From positions 1-51,222 of the forward strand of contig JAZNXE010000001.1 of assembly GCA_045593725.1 (NCBI GenBank): 51,222 nucleotides of DNA, given 5' to 3'. The DNA is from HGM12713 sp045593725 (GTDB taxonomy: Bacteria; Bacillota; Clostridia; Oscillospirales; CAG-272). The position numbers and the translations under genes are program-made. Below are positions 1 through 8,117 of this stretch, piece after piece. The number at the start of each line of letters is the position of its first letter. The first letter of the stretch is position 1. The notes under the pieces are model-generated. The model saw only the letters and a program-made list of their open reading frames with translations, made no database searches and was not told the DNA's origin.

Positions 1-15
1 CGCAAGAAAATGTCG

Positions 16-97
16 GAGGGATTGTAAAAGGCAAAAATCTACACAAAACAATCCCTCAGTCAGCTTCGCTGACAGCTCCCTTTACACAAGGGAGCCT
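16..97. repeat. Compound hairpin intergenic repeat
   Basis: Three nested or adjacent inverted repeats are visible. GAGGGATTGT (16-25) pairs with ACAATCCCTC (48-57). GTCAGC-TTC-GCTGAC occupies 59-73. GCTCCCTT (75-82) pairs with AAGGGAGC (88-95). No open frame or start signal crosses the block. The architecture resembles palindromic intergenic repeats scattered through many gut Clostridia genomes; that family assignment is from memory and only one copy lies here. The rest of 98-190 shows no recognisable gene. Confidence 0.55.
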
Positions 98-191
98 TTG
101 GCACGAGAACATTATGCGCTGACTTTTTTGCTTTCTGCTCGTCGGCAAAGCCTACATGGAACTCCGATACTATGGCGGGGTTTTCGGATAC

Positions 192-226
192 AAAAAAAGC
201 GTTGCGGTAATCCGCAACGCTTTTTA
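192..226 (-). terminator. Rho-independent terminator
   Basis: A perfect 14-bp stem, AAAAAGCGTTGCGG against CCGCAACGCTTTTT, with a 4-nt loop. It lies 14 nt beyond the stop codon of the small lipoprotein gene on the minus strand. The A-rich 5' arm becomes a U-tract on that strand. Confidence 0.85.
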
Positions 227-239
227 AGTATAAATATGA

Positions 240-593
240 TTAGTCAGCTTTCTTGTAAGTAACAGCACCTATCTTTATGGAGCCGTCCTCAAGCTTCTCA
301 AAGGTCTGGGTAGAAGATTGTTCTTTACCGTCTGCATCTTCCCAAGTCATAGTAATCTCATCATCCTTGATGGAATACTTTGCCTCGTAGGAACCGTCGG
401 TAAGCTTCTGACCTGCAACATAAGCCTCAACAGTAACCTTGTTCCCTTTGAACTCAAGAGTCGTGTAGGTCTTAGTGATAGTCTTATCTCCGAAATAATA
501 CTCCCCGGAAAGGCCGGATACGCAAGATGCGAGAGCAAGGCAAAGCATAAGAGCTACCATAGCAAGAGCAACAAATCTAACTGTCTTTTTCAT
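240..593 (-). CDS. Small putative lipoprotein, function unknown
   Basis: A 117-residue protein. The start at 593 is chosen because AAAGGAG sits just upstream and the product then begins with a classic signal peptide: MKK, a hydrophobic run to about residue 20, and lipobox LASC with C24 as the lipidation site. The remaining ~93 residues are polar with alternating beta-type segments and look like a small lipocalin-like or beta-sandwich domain. I do not recognise a family. The gene follows lnt on the same strand by 63 bp, but a good promoter (632-660) lies between them, so it can be transcribed alone. Predicted to be anchored to the outer face of the membrane. Confidence 0.8.
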   Translation of the reverse strand: MKKTVRFVALAMVALMLCLALASCVSGLSGEYYFGDKTITKTYTTLEFKGNKVTVEAYVAGQKLTDGSYEAKYSIKDDEITMTWEDADGKEQSSTQTFEKLEDGSIKIGAVTYKKAD

Positions 594-631
594 TTTTAAA
601 AATCTCCTTTCAGATTTTTTATTGTAATTAT

Positions 632-660
632 ATTCTATCACAAAATCAACACAAAGTCAA
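632..660 (-). promoter_or_regulatory. Sigma-A promoter for the lipoprotein gene
   Basis: Reading the minus strand, TTGACT (660-655), 17 nt, then TAGAAT (637-632). It overlaps the last codons of lnt and lies about 40 nt from the lipoprotein start. Confidence 0.6.
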
Positions 661-2333
661 GAATTTTTAGTCTTTTTATTATAAGATTTTAATCTTATCT
701 TATAAACAACACTGTCACATATCAAAGCAAAATAGACCGCCAACAAGGAATATACGAAGGTGTTTCCTATTATACTCCATACAGTTCGGCTGCCGTTGGC
801 ATATACGTCACAAACAACCATTCCCTCAACGAGAGGTTCAAGCTCACAAAGAACCTCTCCTCTTGGATTTATAACCGTTGACACGCCCGTGTTAGCCGCT
901 CTCGCAACATATCTCCCGCTCTCTATGGCGCGTAGCTGTGCCTGAGCGTTGTGCATATATAGCGCAGCTGAATCTATAAACCAAGAGTCATTGGTAGAAA
1001 GGCAAATAAGCTCGGCGCCCTCTCTTACGCTTTCAAGTGTCAGCTCCTCATATATAGAATCAAAGCATATCAGTCCTCCCAAGCCTATCCCCGAGTCGGT
1101 TTCGATTATCTGCGCCCCTTCTCCCGGATATATATCCTCACTGCTAAGCACAAGATTGGCAAGTGGCGGTATCAGGGCTTCTATCAAGGGACGCAACGGC
1201 ACGTATTCTCCAAAAGGCACGAGATGACGCTTTGAATATACGGTGTCTATCTGTTCTCCTGAGGGAGTATAGCATATAAGCGAATTAAGAGAATTTCCCT
1301 CCTCATCACTAACGTACGCGCCGACGAGAAGATATATGCCGTTATCTTTAGCCAAATTTGAAAAGGCTTGGGCGTAATAGCTATGCGTAGTGCTGATATC
1401 ATAAGGAATAGCCGTCTCGGGCCAGATAACAAGCTCAGCGCCTTCCCAAGCCGCCTTTTCGGTATATTTTGAATAGTTATCCAGTGTTTTTTGATTACTC
1501 TCTACGTTCCATTTTTCACTTGAAGAAATATTCCCTTGTACACACGCAACCTTTATTTTTTCACCCTTATTAAGGTCGGTTGTGAAATACAGAAACGCTC
1601 CGCTTCCGTATTGGACCAAAAGCAGCGCAAGAGCAAGAAAAACCCCAGCTTTGATTTTCGACACCTCATTTATGCCAATAATTGCATAAGCAAGTAAAAA
1701 ATTGACCGATACTAACATAAAGGTAACGAAATACGAGCCAAGTAACGACGCATTTTGAAGTCCTACAAGATACTCGGTCTGTCCTATGGGAAGTCTTCCC
1801 CACGGAACACCCCACCAGCCTATGGTCTGGCTCCATTCACACACCGCCCACAGTCCCGCGCACAGGAAGGGCTTTAATATGGCTATTCTTTCACACAGTC
1901 TGCTTCTGCACACGGCACCTGCCGCCACAAACACAAGTGCGCTCATAAGGGCTTGCAGAAGCGACAGACCGAACCACGCTACTATAACAACCACCAGCGC
2001 CGCGCCTTTGCTCATACCCTCTACAAAGTCCAGCGGATAAAGATATGTAAACCAATGGAAACACACCAAGTAGTATGTGTAAAAGAATACAAATCCGTCA
2101 CGGTAAAGAGAACGTAGTCTTATGGTTTTATCTGTTGCCCGATAGAGTAAGGCTACACCCACAGGGATAAGAGTTATCCACTCTAAGAATCCGATTTGGG
2201 GCAATACCAGCGTGAGTCCTGTTAACAGTCCGCCAATGAAAAGCAGTAAAAATCTTGCCTTACCGTAAGCTATATTTTTTATAATATCCGAAAATCTTTC
2301 TGTTGTAATTTTTTTCTTAACTTCTATCATCAT
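657..2333 (-). CDS. lnt: Apolipoprotein N-acyltransferase
   Basis: A 558-residue integral membrane enzyme that transfers a third acyl chain from phospholipid to the N-terminal Cys of diacylglyceryl lipoproteins. About the first 250 residues hold several membrane segments, including the family-typical GWWGVPWGRL stretch near 172-181. Residues ~258-510 form the CN-hydrolase (nitrilase) domain. The catalytic triad is visible: E306 in WPET, K368 in SKRHLVPFGEY, C423 in LICFDS. Length is normal for the family (about 510-560). The start overlaps the 3' end of the upstream pseudouridine synthase gene by 17 bp, implying translational coupling. Lnt is classically a Gram-negative enzyme and only sporadic in Bacillota. 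With lgt at 27490 and a lipoprotein gene directly downstream, triacylated lipoproteins are a fair inference. Confidence 0.9.
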   Translation of the reverse strand: MMIEVKKKITTERFSDIIKNIAYGKARFLLLFIGGLLTGLTLVLPQIGFLEWITLIPVGVALLYRATDKTIRLRSLYRDGFVFFYTYYLVCFHWFTYLYPLDFVEGMSKGAALVVVIVAWFGLSLLQALMSALVFVAAGAVCRSRLCERIAILKPFLCAGLWAVCEWSQTIGWWGVPWGRLPIGQTEYLVGLQNASLLGSYFVTFMLVSVNFLLAYAIIGINEVSKIKAGVFLALALLLVQYGSGAFLYFTTDLNKGEKIKVACVQGNISSSEKWNVESNQKTLDNYSKYTEKAAWEGAELVIWPETAIPYDISTTHSYYAQAFSNLAKDNGIYLLVGAYVSDEEGNSLNSLICYTPSGEQIDTVYSKRHLVPFGEYVPLRPLIEALIPPLANLVLSSEDIYPGEGAQIIETDSGIGLGGLICFDSIYEELTLESVREGAELICLSTNDSWFIDSAALYMHNAQAQLRAIESGRYVARAANTGVSTVINPRGEVLCELEPLVEGMVVCDVYANGSRTVWSIIGNTFVYSLLAVYFALICDSVVYKIRLKSYNKKTKNS

Positions 2334-3282
2334 CTAAAAACCAGATATCTTCATTTTTGAGAGAAAAGGTCCTTCCCTCCAAATATGATAAAATATTATC
2401 CTTCTGTGTATTCTTAAAGAAAAGCTTATAAGCATAAAGTGCTTGATATTTATAGCCACGACCTCGGTCATCGCGGTTTATACCGTACTTTCCGTCACCT
2501 ATCAGCGGGTGTCCTATGTGAGCCAGATGCGCTCTTATCTGGTGAGTACGTCCCGTAATGAGATCCACCTCAAGAAGTGCGCTTTCCCTGCCGTAAGACC
2601 TAAGTACGCGGTAAACGGTAACTATGTTCTTAGCCCCCGAGAATTGCGTATCCCTTACCTCAACCGTATTGTTCTTGCTGTCCTTGCGCAAATATCCGCA
2701 AAGCCTCGCGCTCTTTTTCTCGGGAACCCCGTGTACAAGACACAGATAGGTCTTTGTCAGCTCATCGCTTTTTATCTTTTCATTCATAACTCGCAATGCC
2801 TCCGCGTTTTTCGCGGCAATAACTATGCCTCCGGTATTACGGTCTATACGGTTGCAAAGAGCGGGCGAGAATGACTGCTCCTCATAGGGAGAATACTCTC
2901 CTTTCTGACACAAATACGCCTTTACGTGCATAATCAGCGTATTTTCCGCCGCCTCGGTATCCTCGTGAACAAGCACACCGGGGCGTTTATTAAGCAATAT
3001 TATATTTTCATCCTCATAAAGTATATTGAGCTTGGGAACAATCCTTTCAAGCGCCCCCACGTCCTTTTCAGGAGAATCAAAGAACTCCTCTTTAATAAAG
3101 AGCTGTATCTCGTCCCCCTCGCACAGGATATATTTCTGGTCGGTTCTCTTCCTGTTTACCTTTATCTTTTTAGTACGTATCAGCTTATACATCATAGACG
3201 CGGGCAAGCCCTTAACAGCTTTTGTAAGAAACTTGTCCAATCTTTGACCTGCGTCGTTCTTTTTTACAGTGATTATTCTCAT
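2317..3282 (-). CDS. RluA-family pseudouridine synthase
   Basis: A 321-residue enzyme that isomerises uridine to pseudouridine in structured RNA, most likely large-subunit rRNA. An S4 RNA-binding domain (about residues 12-60, QRLDKFL start) precedes the PseudoU_synth_2 domain. The catalytic Asp is D147 in NRIDRNTGG, equivalent to HRLDRxTSG in RluD/RluC; the first His is replaced by Asn. The later motif TGRTHQIRAHLAHIGHPLIGD is intact. The domain order matches RluC/RluD-type enzymes, but the target uridine cannot be assigned. The gene is first in a minus-strand operon with lnt and has its own promoter at 3316-3344. Confidence 0.9.
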   Translation of the reverse strand: MRIITVKKNDAGQRLDKFLTKAVKGLPASMMYKLIRTKKIKVNRKRTDQKYILCEGDEIQLFIKEEFFDSPEKDVGALERIVPKLNILYEDENIILLNKRPGVLVHEDTEAAENTLIMHVKAYLCQKGEYSPYEEQSFSPALCNRIDRNTGGIVIAAKNAEALRVMNEKIKSDELTKTYLCLVHGVPEKKSARLCGYLRKDSKNNTVEVRDTQFSGAKNIVTVYRVLRSYGRESALLEVDLITGRTHQIRAHLAHIGHPLIGDGKYGINRDDRGRGYKYQALYAYKLFFKNTQKDNILSYLEGRTFSLKNEDIWFLDDDRS

Positions 3283-3315
3283 TACAATCCAACTTTTCCT
3301 TCAGACTTCCTTTAT

Positions 3316-3344
3316 ATTATAATTCATTTTCTTTCTTTTTTCAA
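3316..3344 (-). promoter_or_regulatory. Sigma-A promoter for the rlu-lnt operon
   Basis: Minus strand TTGAAA (3344-3339), 17 nt, TATAAT (3321-3316), ending about 34 nt before the start codon at 3282. Confidence 0.65.
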
Positions 3345-3376
3345 TAGAAATCACAAAAATACACAAGGAGATAAAA

Positions 3377-4459
3377 TTGAAAAAGCTGCTCATTGTTTTC
3401 GGCACCCGCCCCGAAGCCATTAAAATGGCTCCGCTTATTTTGAAATTAAAAAAGGCAAAATCCATAGAAGCAAGAGTATGTGTTACGGCTCAACACAAGG
3501 ATATGCTATATCCAATACTCTCATTTTTTAATATCGAAGCGCATTACGACCTATCCGTAATGAAACCCGAGCAAAGTCTTTCATACGTTACCAACGCTGT
3601 ACTTAGCGGTGTAAGTAACGTGCTTGAGGAATACTCACCGGACTTGGTGCTGGTCCACGGAGATACAACAAGCGCTTTTGCGGGATCTCTGGCTTCCTTT
3701 TACAAATCTATTCCCGTAGCCCACGTGGAGGCGGGGCTGCGAAGCGGGGATATCTTTTCTCCCTTTCCCGAGGAATTCAACAGACGCGCTATTTCCCTTA
3801 TGTCCTCCTTTCATTTCGCCCCAACAGAGCAGTCACGGGCAAATCTAATATCGGAGGGAGTAAAAGAAAGCTCTGTTTTTGTAACCGGAAATACTGTGAT
3901 AGATACGCTTATTTTAACATCACAGGCACACTCACAATTCATATTGCCCTCCTCCCCCTTTATATTAATGACAGTACACCGACGTGAGCACTCGGACTCG
4001 GATATATCCGCCATATTCCGCGCCGTAAGGCGGTTCTGCATTGACAATCCCTCATTATACGTTATATATCCCGTTCATAGAAGCCCTCGACTTTTAAGAT
4101 TATCCTCACAGATACTTGAGGACCTGCCTAACGTAGCTCTTACACCTCCTTTGTCCTTGACGGACTTCCATCACGCCTTGAGAGGCTGTCATTTTGTTCT
4201 TACAGACAGCGGGGGAGTTCAGGAAGAAGCGGCATATCTGGGCAAACCCGTCTTGGTAGTACGGGATACCACCGAGCGCCCAGAGGGCGAGAGCTTCGGT
4301 AACCTAAAGCTCATTGGCAATGATGAAGACAAAGTATACAACGCAATGAGCATTCTTCTGAATAACAAAGCCGAATATGAAAAAGCATCTAAGGCTTGTC
4401 TTTCCTTCGGTGACGGCCATGCTTCTGAGCGGATAACCGATATTTTGCAAAAGATATAG
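3377..4459 (+). CDS. wecB: UDP-N-acetylglucosamine 2-epimerase (non-hydrolysing)
   Basis: A 360-residue cytosolic enzyme interconverting UDP-GlcNAc and UDP-ManNAc, the precursor supply for ManNAc-containing wall or surface glycans. Start is TTG at 3377, supported by AAGGAG 7 nt upstream and by the N-terminal GTRPEAIKMAP motif being in place. Other family signatures in order: HGDTTSAFAG, HVEAGLRS, PFPEEFNRR, GNTVIDTL, TVHRREH, and LTDSGGVQEEA with DTTERPEG near the C terminus, the UDP-binding half of the GT-B-like fold. Slightly shorter than the usual 370-385. No other glycan genes adjoin it, so its pathway is not shown by context. Could equally be named mnaA. Confidence 0.92.
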   Translation: MKKLLIVFGTRPEAIKMAPLILKLKKAKSIEARVCVTAQHKDMLYPILSFFNIEAHYDLSVMKPEQSLSYVTNAVLSGVSNVLEEYSPDLVLVHGDTTSAFAGSLASFYKSIPVAHVEAGLRSGDIFSPFPEEFNRRAISLMSSFHFAPTEQSRANLISEGVKESSVFVTGNTVIDTLILTSQAHSQFILPSSPFILMTVHRREHSDSDISAIFRAVRRFCIDNPSLYVIYPVHRSPRLLRLSSQILEDLPNVALTPPLSLTDFHHALRGCHFVLTDSGGVQEEAAYLGKPVLVVRDTTERPEGESFGNLKLIGNDEDKVYNAMSILLNNKAEYEKASKACLSFGDGHASERITDILQKI

Positions 4460-4468
4460 CTTTTTGTG

Positions 4469-4497
4469 TTTACAAACACTTGATTTTGTGATAAAAT
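4469..4497 (+). promoter_or_regulatory. Probable promoter for mtaB
   Basis: TTTACA (4469-4474), 17 nt, TAAAAT (4492-4497), one mismatch to consensus in each box, ending 28 nt before the mtaB start codon. Confidence 0.5.
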
Positions 4498-4525
4498 TAT
4501 CTTATTAAAATCAAGAGAGGCAAGA

Positions 4526-5845
4526 ATGAAATTAAAGGAAGCTTTTTCCGTGGGAATATACACCCTTGGATGCAAGGTAAATCAATATGAATCCGAGGCT
4601 ATTGCCGAGGAGATAGAAAAGCACGGTATTAACGTGTGCTCTCCTTCCTTGGTCTGCAACGCCTATATAATTAACACGTGCACCGTAACGGCAGAATCTG
4701 ACAGAAAGGCTCGTCAGTTTATTCGAAGAGCCATCAAAAAGAATCCCCTTGCGTATATTCTGGTGACGGGATGTATGGCTCAGTGTGCTCCCGACGATAT
4801 CGCGGCGATAAGTGGTGTTGATGCAATTATTGGAAATACCGACAAGCTATATACAGTTGAAAAGCTACTCGAATTGATAGACAAAGGCGAAAAAAATAAA
4901 GAGCCTGAAATATTCGTAAAGGACATAGCAAAAGCCCCTTTTGAGGATATGTCAATACGTAAATTTGACAGAACGAGAGCCTATGTAAAAATAGAGGATG
5001 GCTGCGAGAATAAATGTACCTATTGCATAATCCCATCCGCAAGAGGCAAGGTGCGCTCAAAGCCGCCTGAAAAGGTCATATCCGAGGTGGAGGCTCTCGT
5101 GCGCAACGGTTGCGGCGAGATAGTTCTGACTGGCATTGAAACAGCGTCATACGGTAAGGATATCGGGGGGATAGATTTAGCCGACATACTGTGCCGAATA
5201 GACAAGATAAACGGGATAGGAAGAGTTCGTCTGGGTTCTCTTGACCCGTCCTTGATTCGTCCCGATTTCGTTAGAAGGCTATCCACCGTTTCCTGCCTTG
5301 CTCCCCATTTTCATTTATCCTTACAGAGCGGAAGCGACCGAGTTTTAGCTTTGATGAAGCGAAAATACAACTCCGCAATGGCAATGAATGCTATAAAGCT
5401 CCTACGGGATAATATACCAAACGTAAAGTTCACCACCGATATTATCGTAGGATTCCCCCAAGAGAGCCAAGAGGATTTTGAGGCAACACGAAAATTTGTA
5501 GAGGAAGCCGGATTTTTGACCGTACATATCTTCCCTTATTCTAAGCGCAAGGATACACCTGCGGCAGGCATGAAAGAGCAGATATCCTCAGAGATAAAAA
5601 GGCAGCGGCTTCACGCTCTTGAGGAAACCGCCCTCGCCCGCTCAAAATCAATACTGGAAAATGAGGTGCACCAAGGCAGTATAAAAGAAGTTCTTTTTGA
5701 AACCTTCGACGGCGAGTATTCCTACGGACATACAAGCGATTTTATAGAGGTAGCAGTTAAGACAAAAACAGATATCCGCTCCGAAATTCTCAACGTAAAG
5801 CTAACGCATACTGACGGCAAAATATGCTATGGAAATCCTATTTAA
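4526..5845 (+). CDS. mtaB: tRNA (t6A37) methylthiotransferase MtaB
   Basis: A 439-residue radical-SAM methylthiotransferase converting t6A37 to ms2t6A37 in ANN-decoding tRNAs. The N-terminal UPF0004 domain carries cluster cysteines C16 (TLGCKVNQYES), C52 and C83. The radical-SAM motif CxxxCxxC is C160, C164, C167 (GCENKCTYC). The C terminus is a TRAM-like RNA-binding region. TLGCKVNQ is the signature that separates MtaB from MiaB and RimO. Start ATG is preceded by GAGAGG. It has its own promoter and is followed by an AT-rich stretch before rpmB. Confidence 0.92.
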   Translation: MKLKEAFSVGIYTLGCKVNQYESEAIAEEIEKHGINVCSPSLVCNAYIINTCTVTAESDRKARQFIRRAIKKNPLAYILVTGCMAQCAPDDIAAISGVDAIIGNTDKLYTVEKLLELIDKGEKNKEPEIFVKDIAKAPFEDMSIRKFDRTRAYVKIEDGCENKCTYCIIPSARGKVRSKPPEKVISEVEALVRNGCGEIVLTGIETASYGKDIGGIDLADILCRIDKINGIGRVRLGSLDPSLIRPDFVRRLSTVSCLAPHFHLSLQSGSDRVLALMKRKYNSAMAMNAIKLLRDNIPNVKFTTDIIVGFPQESQEDFEATRKFVEEAGFLTVHIFPYSKRKDTPAAGMKEQISSEIKRQRLHALEETALARSKSILENEVHQGSIKEVLFETFDGEYSYGHTSDFIEVAVKTKTDIRSEILNVKLTHTDGKICYGNPI

Positions 5846-5884
5846 TAGCCTTAAAAATTTTTTTTATTTTTTTTAAAAAAAGAC

Positions 5885-5913
5885 TTGCTTTTTATTTAGG
5901 TTTATGATATAAT
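5885..5913 (+). promoter_or_regulatory. Sigma-A promoter for rpmB
   Basis: TTGCTT (5885-5890), 17 nt, TATAAT (5908-5913). The predicted transcript start near 5920 gives a leader of about 60 nt to rpmB. Confidence 0.7.
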
Positions 5914-5981
5914 AACTTCTGTTCTATGGAAATTATTAAATGTTAATTTGTGCGCGGTTTGTGCATTTAGGAGGTGTCAAT

Positions 5982-6167
5982 ATGGCAAAGTGCAGTGTTT
6001 GCGGAAAGGGCGTTGTCTTCGGACAGGCAGTTTCTCACTCGCATCGTAAAACAAACAGAACATGGAAACCCAACATTCGCAAGGTAAAGGCTATTGTTGA
6101 CGGTACACCCAAGACCGTTGCTGTTTGCTCTCGTTGCCTTCGCTCAGGCAAAGTAACCAGAGTTTAA
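5982..6167 (+). CDS. rpmB: 50S ribosomal protein L28
   Basis: A 61-residue ribosomal protein. The start at 5982 is set by a perfect AGGAGG at 5969-5974 and by the conserved N terminus MAKCSVCGKG; longer in-frame extensions upstream are not supported. The zinc-binding form is present: CSVC near the N terminus and CSRC near the C terminus. Motif HSHRKTNRTWKPN is diagnostic. Monocistronic between its own promoter and a terminator. Confidence 0.95.
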   Translation: MAKCSVCGKGVVFGQAVSHSHRKTNRTWKPNIRKVKAIVDGTPKTVAVCSRCLRSGKVTRV

Positions 6168-6217
6168 TTGCTCGGTTTCAATCCCGCTTGTGCTTGCGCA
6201 ATCCGGATTAAAAGGTT

Positions 6218-6254
6218 AAAAAGCAGATTTGGTTATTCCAAACCTGCTTTTTTA
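6218..6254 (+). terminator. Rho-independent terminator of rpmB
   Basis: Stem AAAGCAG..TTTGG / CCAAA..CTGCTTT with one internal mismatch and a 5-nt loop, followed by a run of T. It lies 50 nt after the rpmB stop. Confidence 0.8.
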
Positions 6255-6274
6255 ATTTTACTTAGGAGTTATTT

Positions 6275-7012
6275 ATGGATATTAAACCTACCTTAGCCCT
6301 TCTGGGCTGTGATGCGCCAAAGCAAATATTTGACAGCCTTGAGGGTCTTGGATTTTCAACCTGCGCTCTCCCCCGTGATTTGCGGTTACCCAAACCCGTA
6401 AGCTCACACGCCGATATGCTTATATTTCACATTGGCGACCGAATTTTTTCCAGTGAGGGATATTTTAACGACAATAAGCTTCTGTTTGAAAAAATCCAAT
6501 CCTACGGATACCGTATTATTAAGTGCAATGTAACGCCCACCGATACCTATCCGTACGATATCCCATTTAACCTTGTCCGTATAAAAGAGCATATTATCGG
6601 CAAAATAAAATTTGCTGCTCCCGAAATAAAAAGCTTCGCTGAAAATAATGGCATAGAGCTTATATCGGTAAATCAGGGGTACGCAAAATGCTCCACCCTG
6701 ACTCTTGGGGATAGCGCTGTAATAAGCGCGGACAGCAGTATCTTAAGTGCCGCAGAAAATCTTGGATTGCCGTATATAAAAATAGAAAACTCCCCCTGCT
6801 CCGTTACCCTTGAGGGATATGACTACGGCTTTATCGGAGGAGCTTGCGGAGTATTTCAACACAAGGTATATTTTGCAGGTAATATAGAACAGCATCCTGA
6901 CTTTACGCGAATAAAAGATTTTTGTGATACCTTTGATTTTGAATTGATATCCATGGGCAACTCTATACTCACGGATATTGGCGGAATTATATTTCTTCAG
7001 CCCCTTTTATAA
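6275..7012 (+). CDS. Unknown protein, DUF6873/GME-fold-like
   Basis: A 245-residue soluble protein with no signal peptide. Repeating segments such as GYAKCSTLTLGDSAVISAD and GGACGVFQHKVYFAGNI recall the pentein/guanidine-modifying-enzyme (GME) fold family annotated DUF6873 in Clostridia; this match is from memory and only moderately certain. I see no complete Cys-His-Glu catalytic set that I can assign. AGGAG stands a few nt before the ATG. The gene follows the rpmB terminator closely and its 3' end overlaps a convergent gene by 26 bp. No function is claimed. Confidence 0.7.
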   Translation: MDIKPTLALLGCDAPKQIFDSLEGLGFSTCALPRDLRLPKPVSSHADMLIFHIGDRIFSSEGYFNDNKLLFEKIQSYGYRIIKCNVTPTDTYPYDIPFNLVRIKEHIIGKIKFAAPEIKSFAENNGIELISVNQGYAKCSTLTLGDSAVISADSSILSAAENLGLPYIKIENSPCSVTLEGYDYGFIGGACGVFQHKVYFAGNIEQHPDFTRIKDFCDTFDFELISMGNSILTDIGGIIFLQPLL

Positions 7013-7925
7013 ACTGTTTTATTGCCTCATTGAAGCGTTCCCTTTCTTCTGAGGAAGCGAGAAAATCACATATAGAAATTCTCGTAAGCGGAAGCTCGTA
7101 TGCCAGCGCTTTTATAAAACATAATATTTCTTTAATCCCTGTGTCCTTGGAAATAATTATTTCCGAGGATACATTTTTTTGCTCAGCTTCAAGGCAAATC
7201 CGGCTAATCTCGTCACAAAAATCAAAATTGTCAAAGCATATATTTACATCTGGATAGAGATGTCTTTGCTCCAGCAGCATCAAAAGCTTTTTCAACTCAT
7301 TTAAATCTCTGTTTGCAACTAAATATAGCCTTATTCTTTTTTTCATTGCTATACGGCATATTATCCACGACACCAGCAAGGACTTTTCCTCTGTGCTGCA
7401 CTTCGTTGCCGAAGTAAGCTTATCATATACCAAACCCGAATGGTATTCGTCGGGTTTACAATAGACAAAATCGGTCATATCCAAAGCTATACCGTCATAT
7501 TTGGAAAGACTGTTTATAAATTCCTCTAAAGTGCCGCTCACATCACTTGCATTTTCTAAAATAGAGTCCAGAAGCCCGACAGATATTTTCTCTGCCGAGT
7601 TAATTGTTTCTTCGGTAATTTTAGGAGTTGTTTTGTCAATATTGGGGTACGCGGTACTGTCACCGTTTATTGTTCTCCATACTGCCTTTTGAACATCTCT
7701 GTCAAAGCCAATAGAAACCGGCACTTCACAGCCCAAATCACAAGAAAGCGCGATGAGGAATTCTTTACGCAGTCTGCTTCCAAGGGTAACAGATAATGAG
7801 TCGCAAAGGAGCGCGAAGCGCTCAAAGCGTGACATTTTCTTGATTTCCAGCTTCTTGTCAACGCTCAACAAGCTTAAAAAAATATAGTTTTTTTCATCTT
7901 CTAATAATTGAACGCTTTTAGCCAT
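6987..7925 (-). CDS. Hypothetical protein, family not recognised
   Basis: A 312-residue acidic cytosolic protein with no signal peptide or membrane segments. The second half alternates short beta strands and helices (IRLYLVANRDLNEL, YPDVNICFDNFDF, SSEIIISKDTGI), as in a TIM-barrel or metal-dependent hydrolase-like fold, but I find no convincing metal or catalytic motif. It diverges from the MBL hydrolase operon at 8118 and is tail-to-tail with the GME-like gene, overlapping it by 26 bp. The intergenic 7926-8117 is AT-rich and carries the promoter of the opposite operon. The ORF is long and in native codon usage, so it is a real gene. Confidence 0.75.
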   Translation of the reverse strand: MAKSVQLLEDEKNYIFLSLLSVDKKLEIKKMSRFERFALLCDSLSVTLGSRLRKEFLIALSCDLGCEVPVSIGFDRDVQKAVWRTINGDSTAYPNIDKTTPKITEETINSAEKISVGLLDSILENASDVSGTLEEFINSLSKYDGIALDMTDFVYCKPDEYHSGLVYDKLTSATKCSTEEKSLLVSWIICRIAMKKRIRLYLVANRDLNELKKLLMLLEQRHLYPDVNICFDNFDFCDEISRICLEAEQKNVSSEIIISKDTGIKEILCFIKALAYELPLTRISICDFLASSEERERFNEAIKQFIKGAEEI

Positions 7926-8055
7926 CTAACCCTCAAAATTAATCTTAATATTTTTTAGAACCATTACCCGTATTATAACATAAAAAAAAAGTATTTTCAA
8001 TACGGATTTAACTCAAAAAATCAAAATAAATTTTTATATTTTTTACGCATTTCTA

Positions 8056-8084
8056 TGGACTTTCTATACATTGTGTGATATAAT
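8056..8084 (+). promoter_or_regulatory. Sigma-A promoter of the eight-gene MBL-GNAT operon
   Basis: TGGACT (8056-8061), 17 nt, TATAAT (8079-8084), with a second overlapping TATAAT at 8084-8089. It lies 33 nt upstream of the TTG start at 8118 and is the only good promoter seen before the terminator at 16301. Confidence 0.7.
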
Positions 8085-8117
8085 ATAATGTAATTTATTA
8101 TCTTTCGGAGGTTCGCG

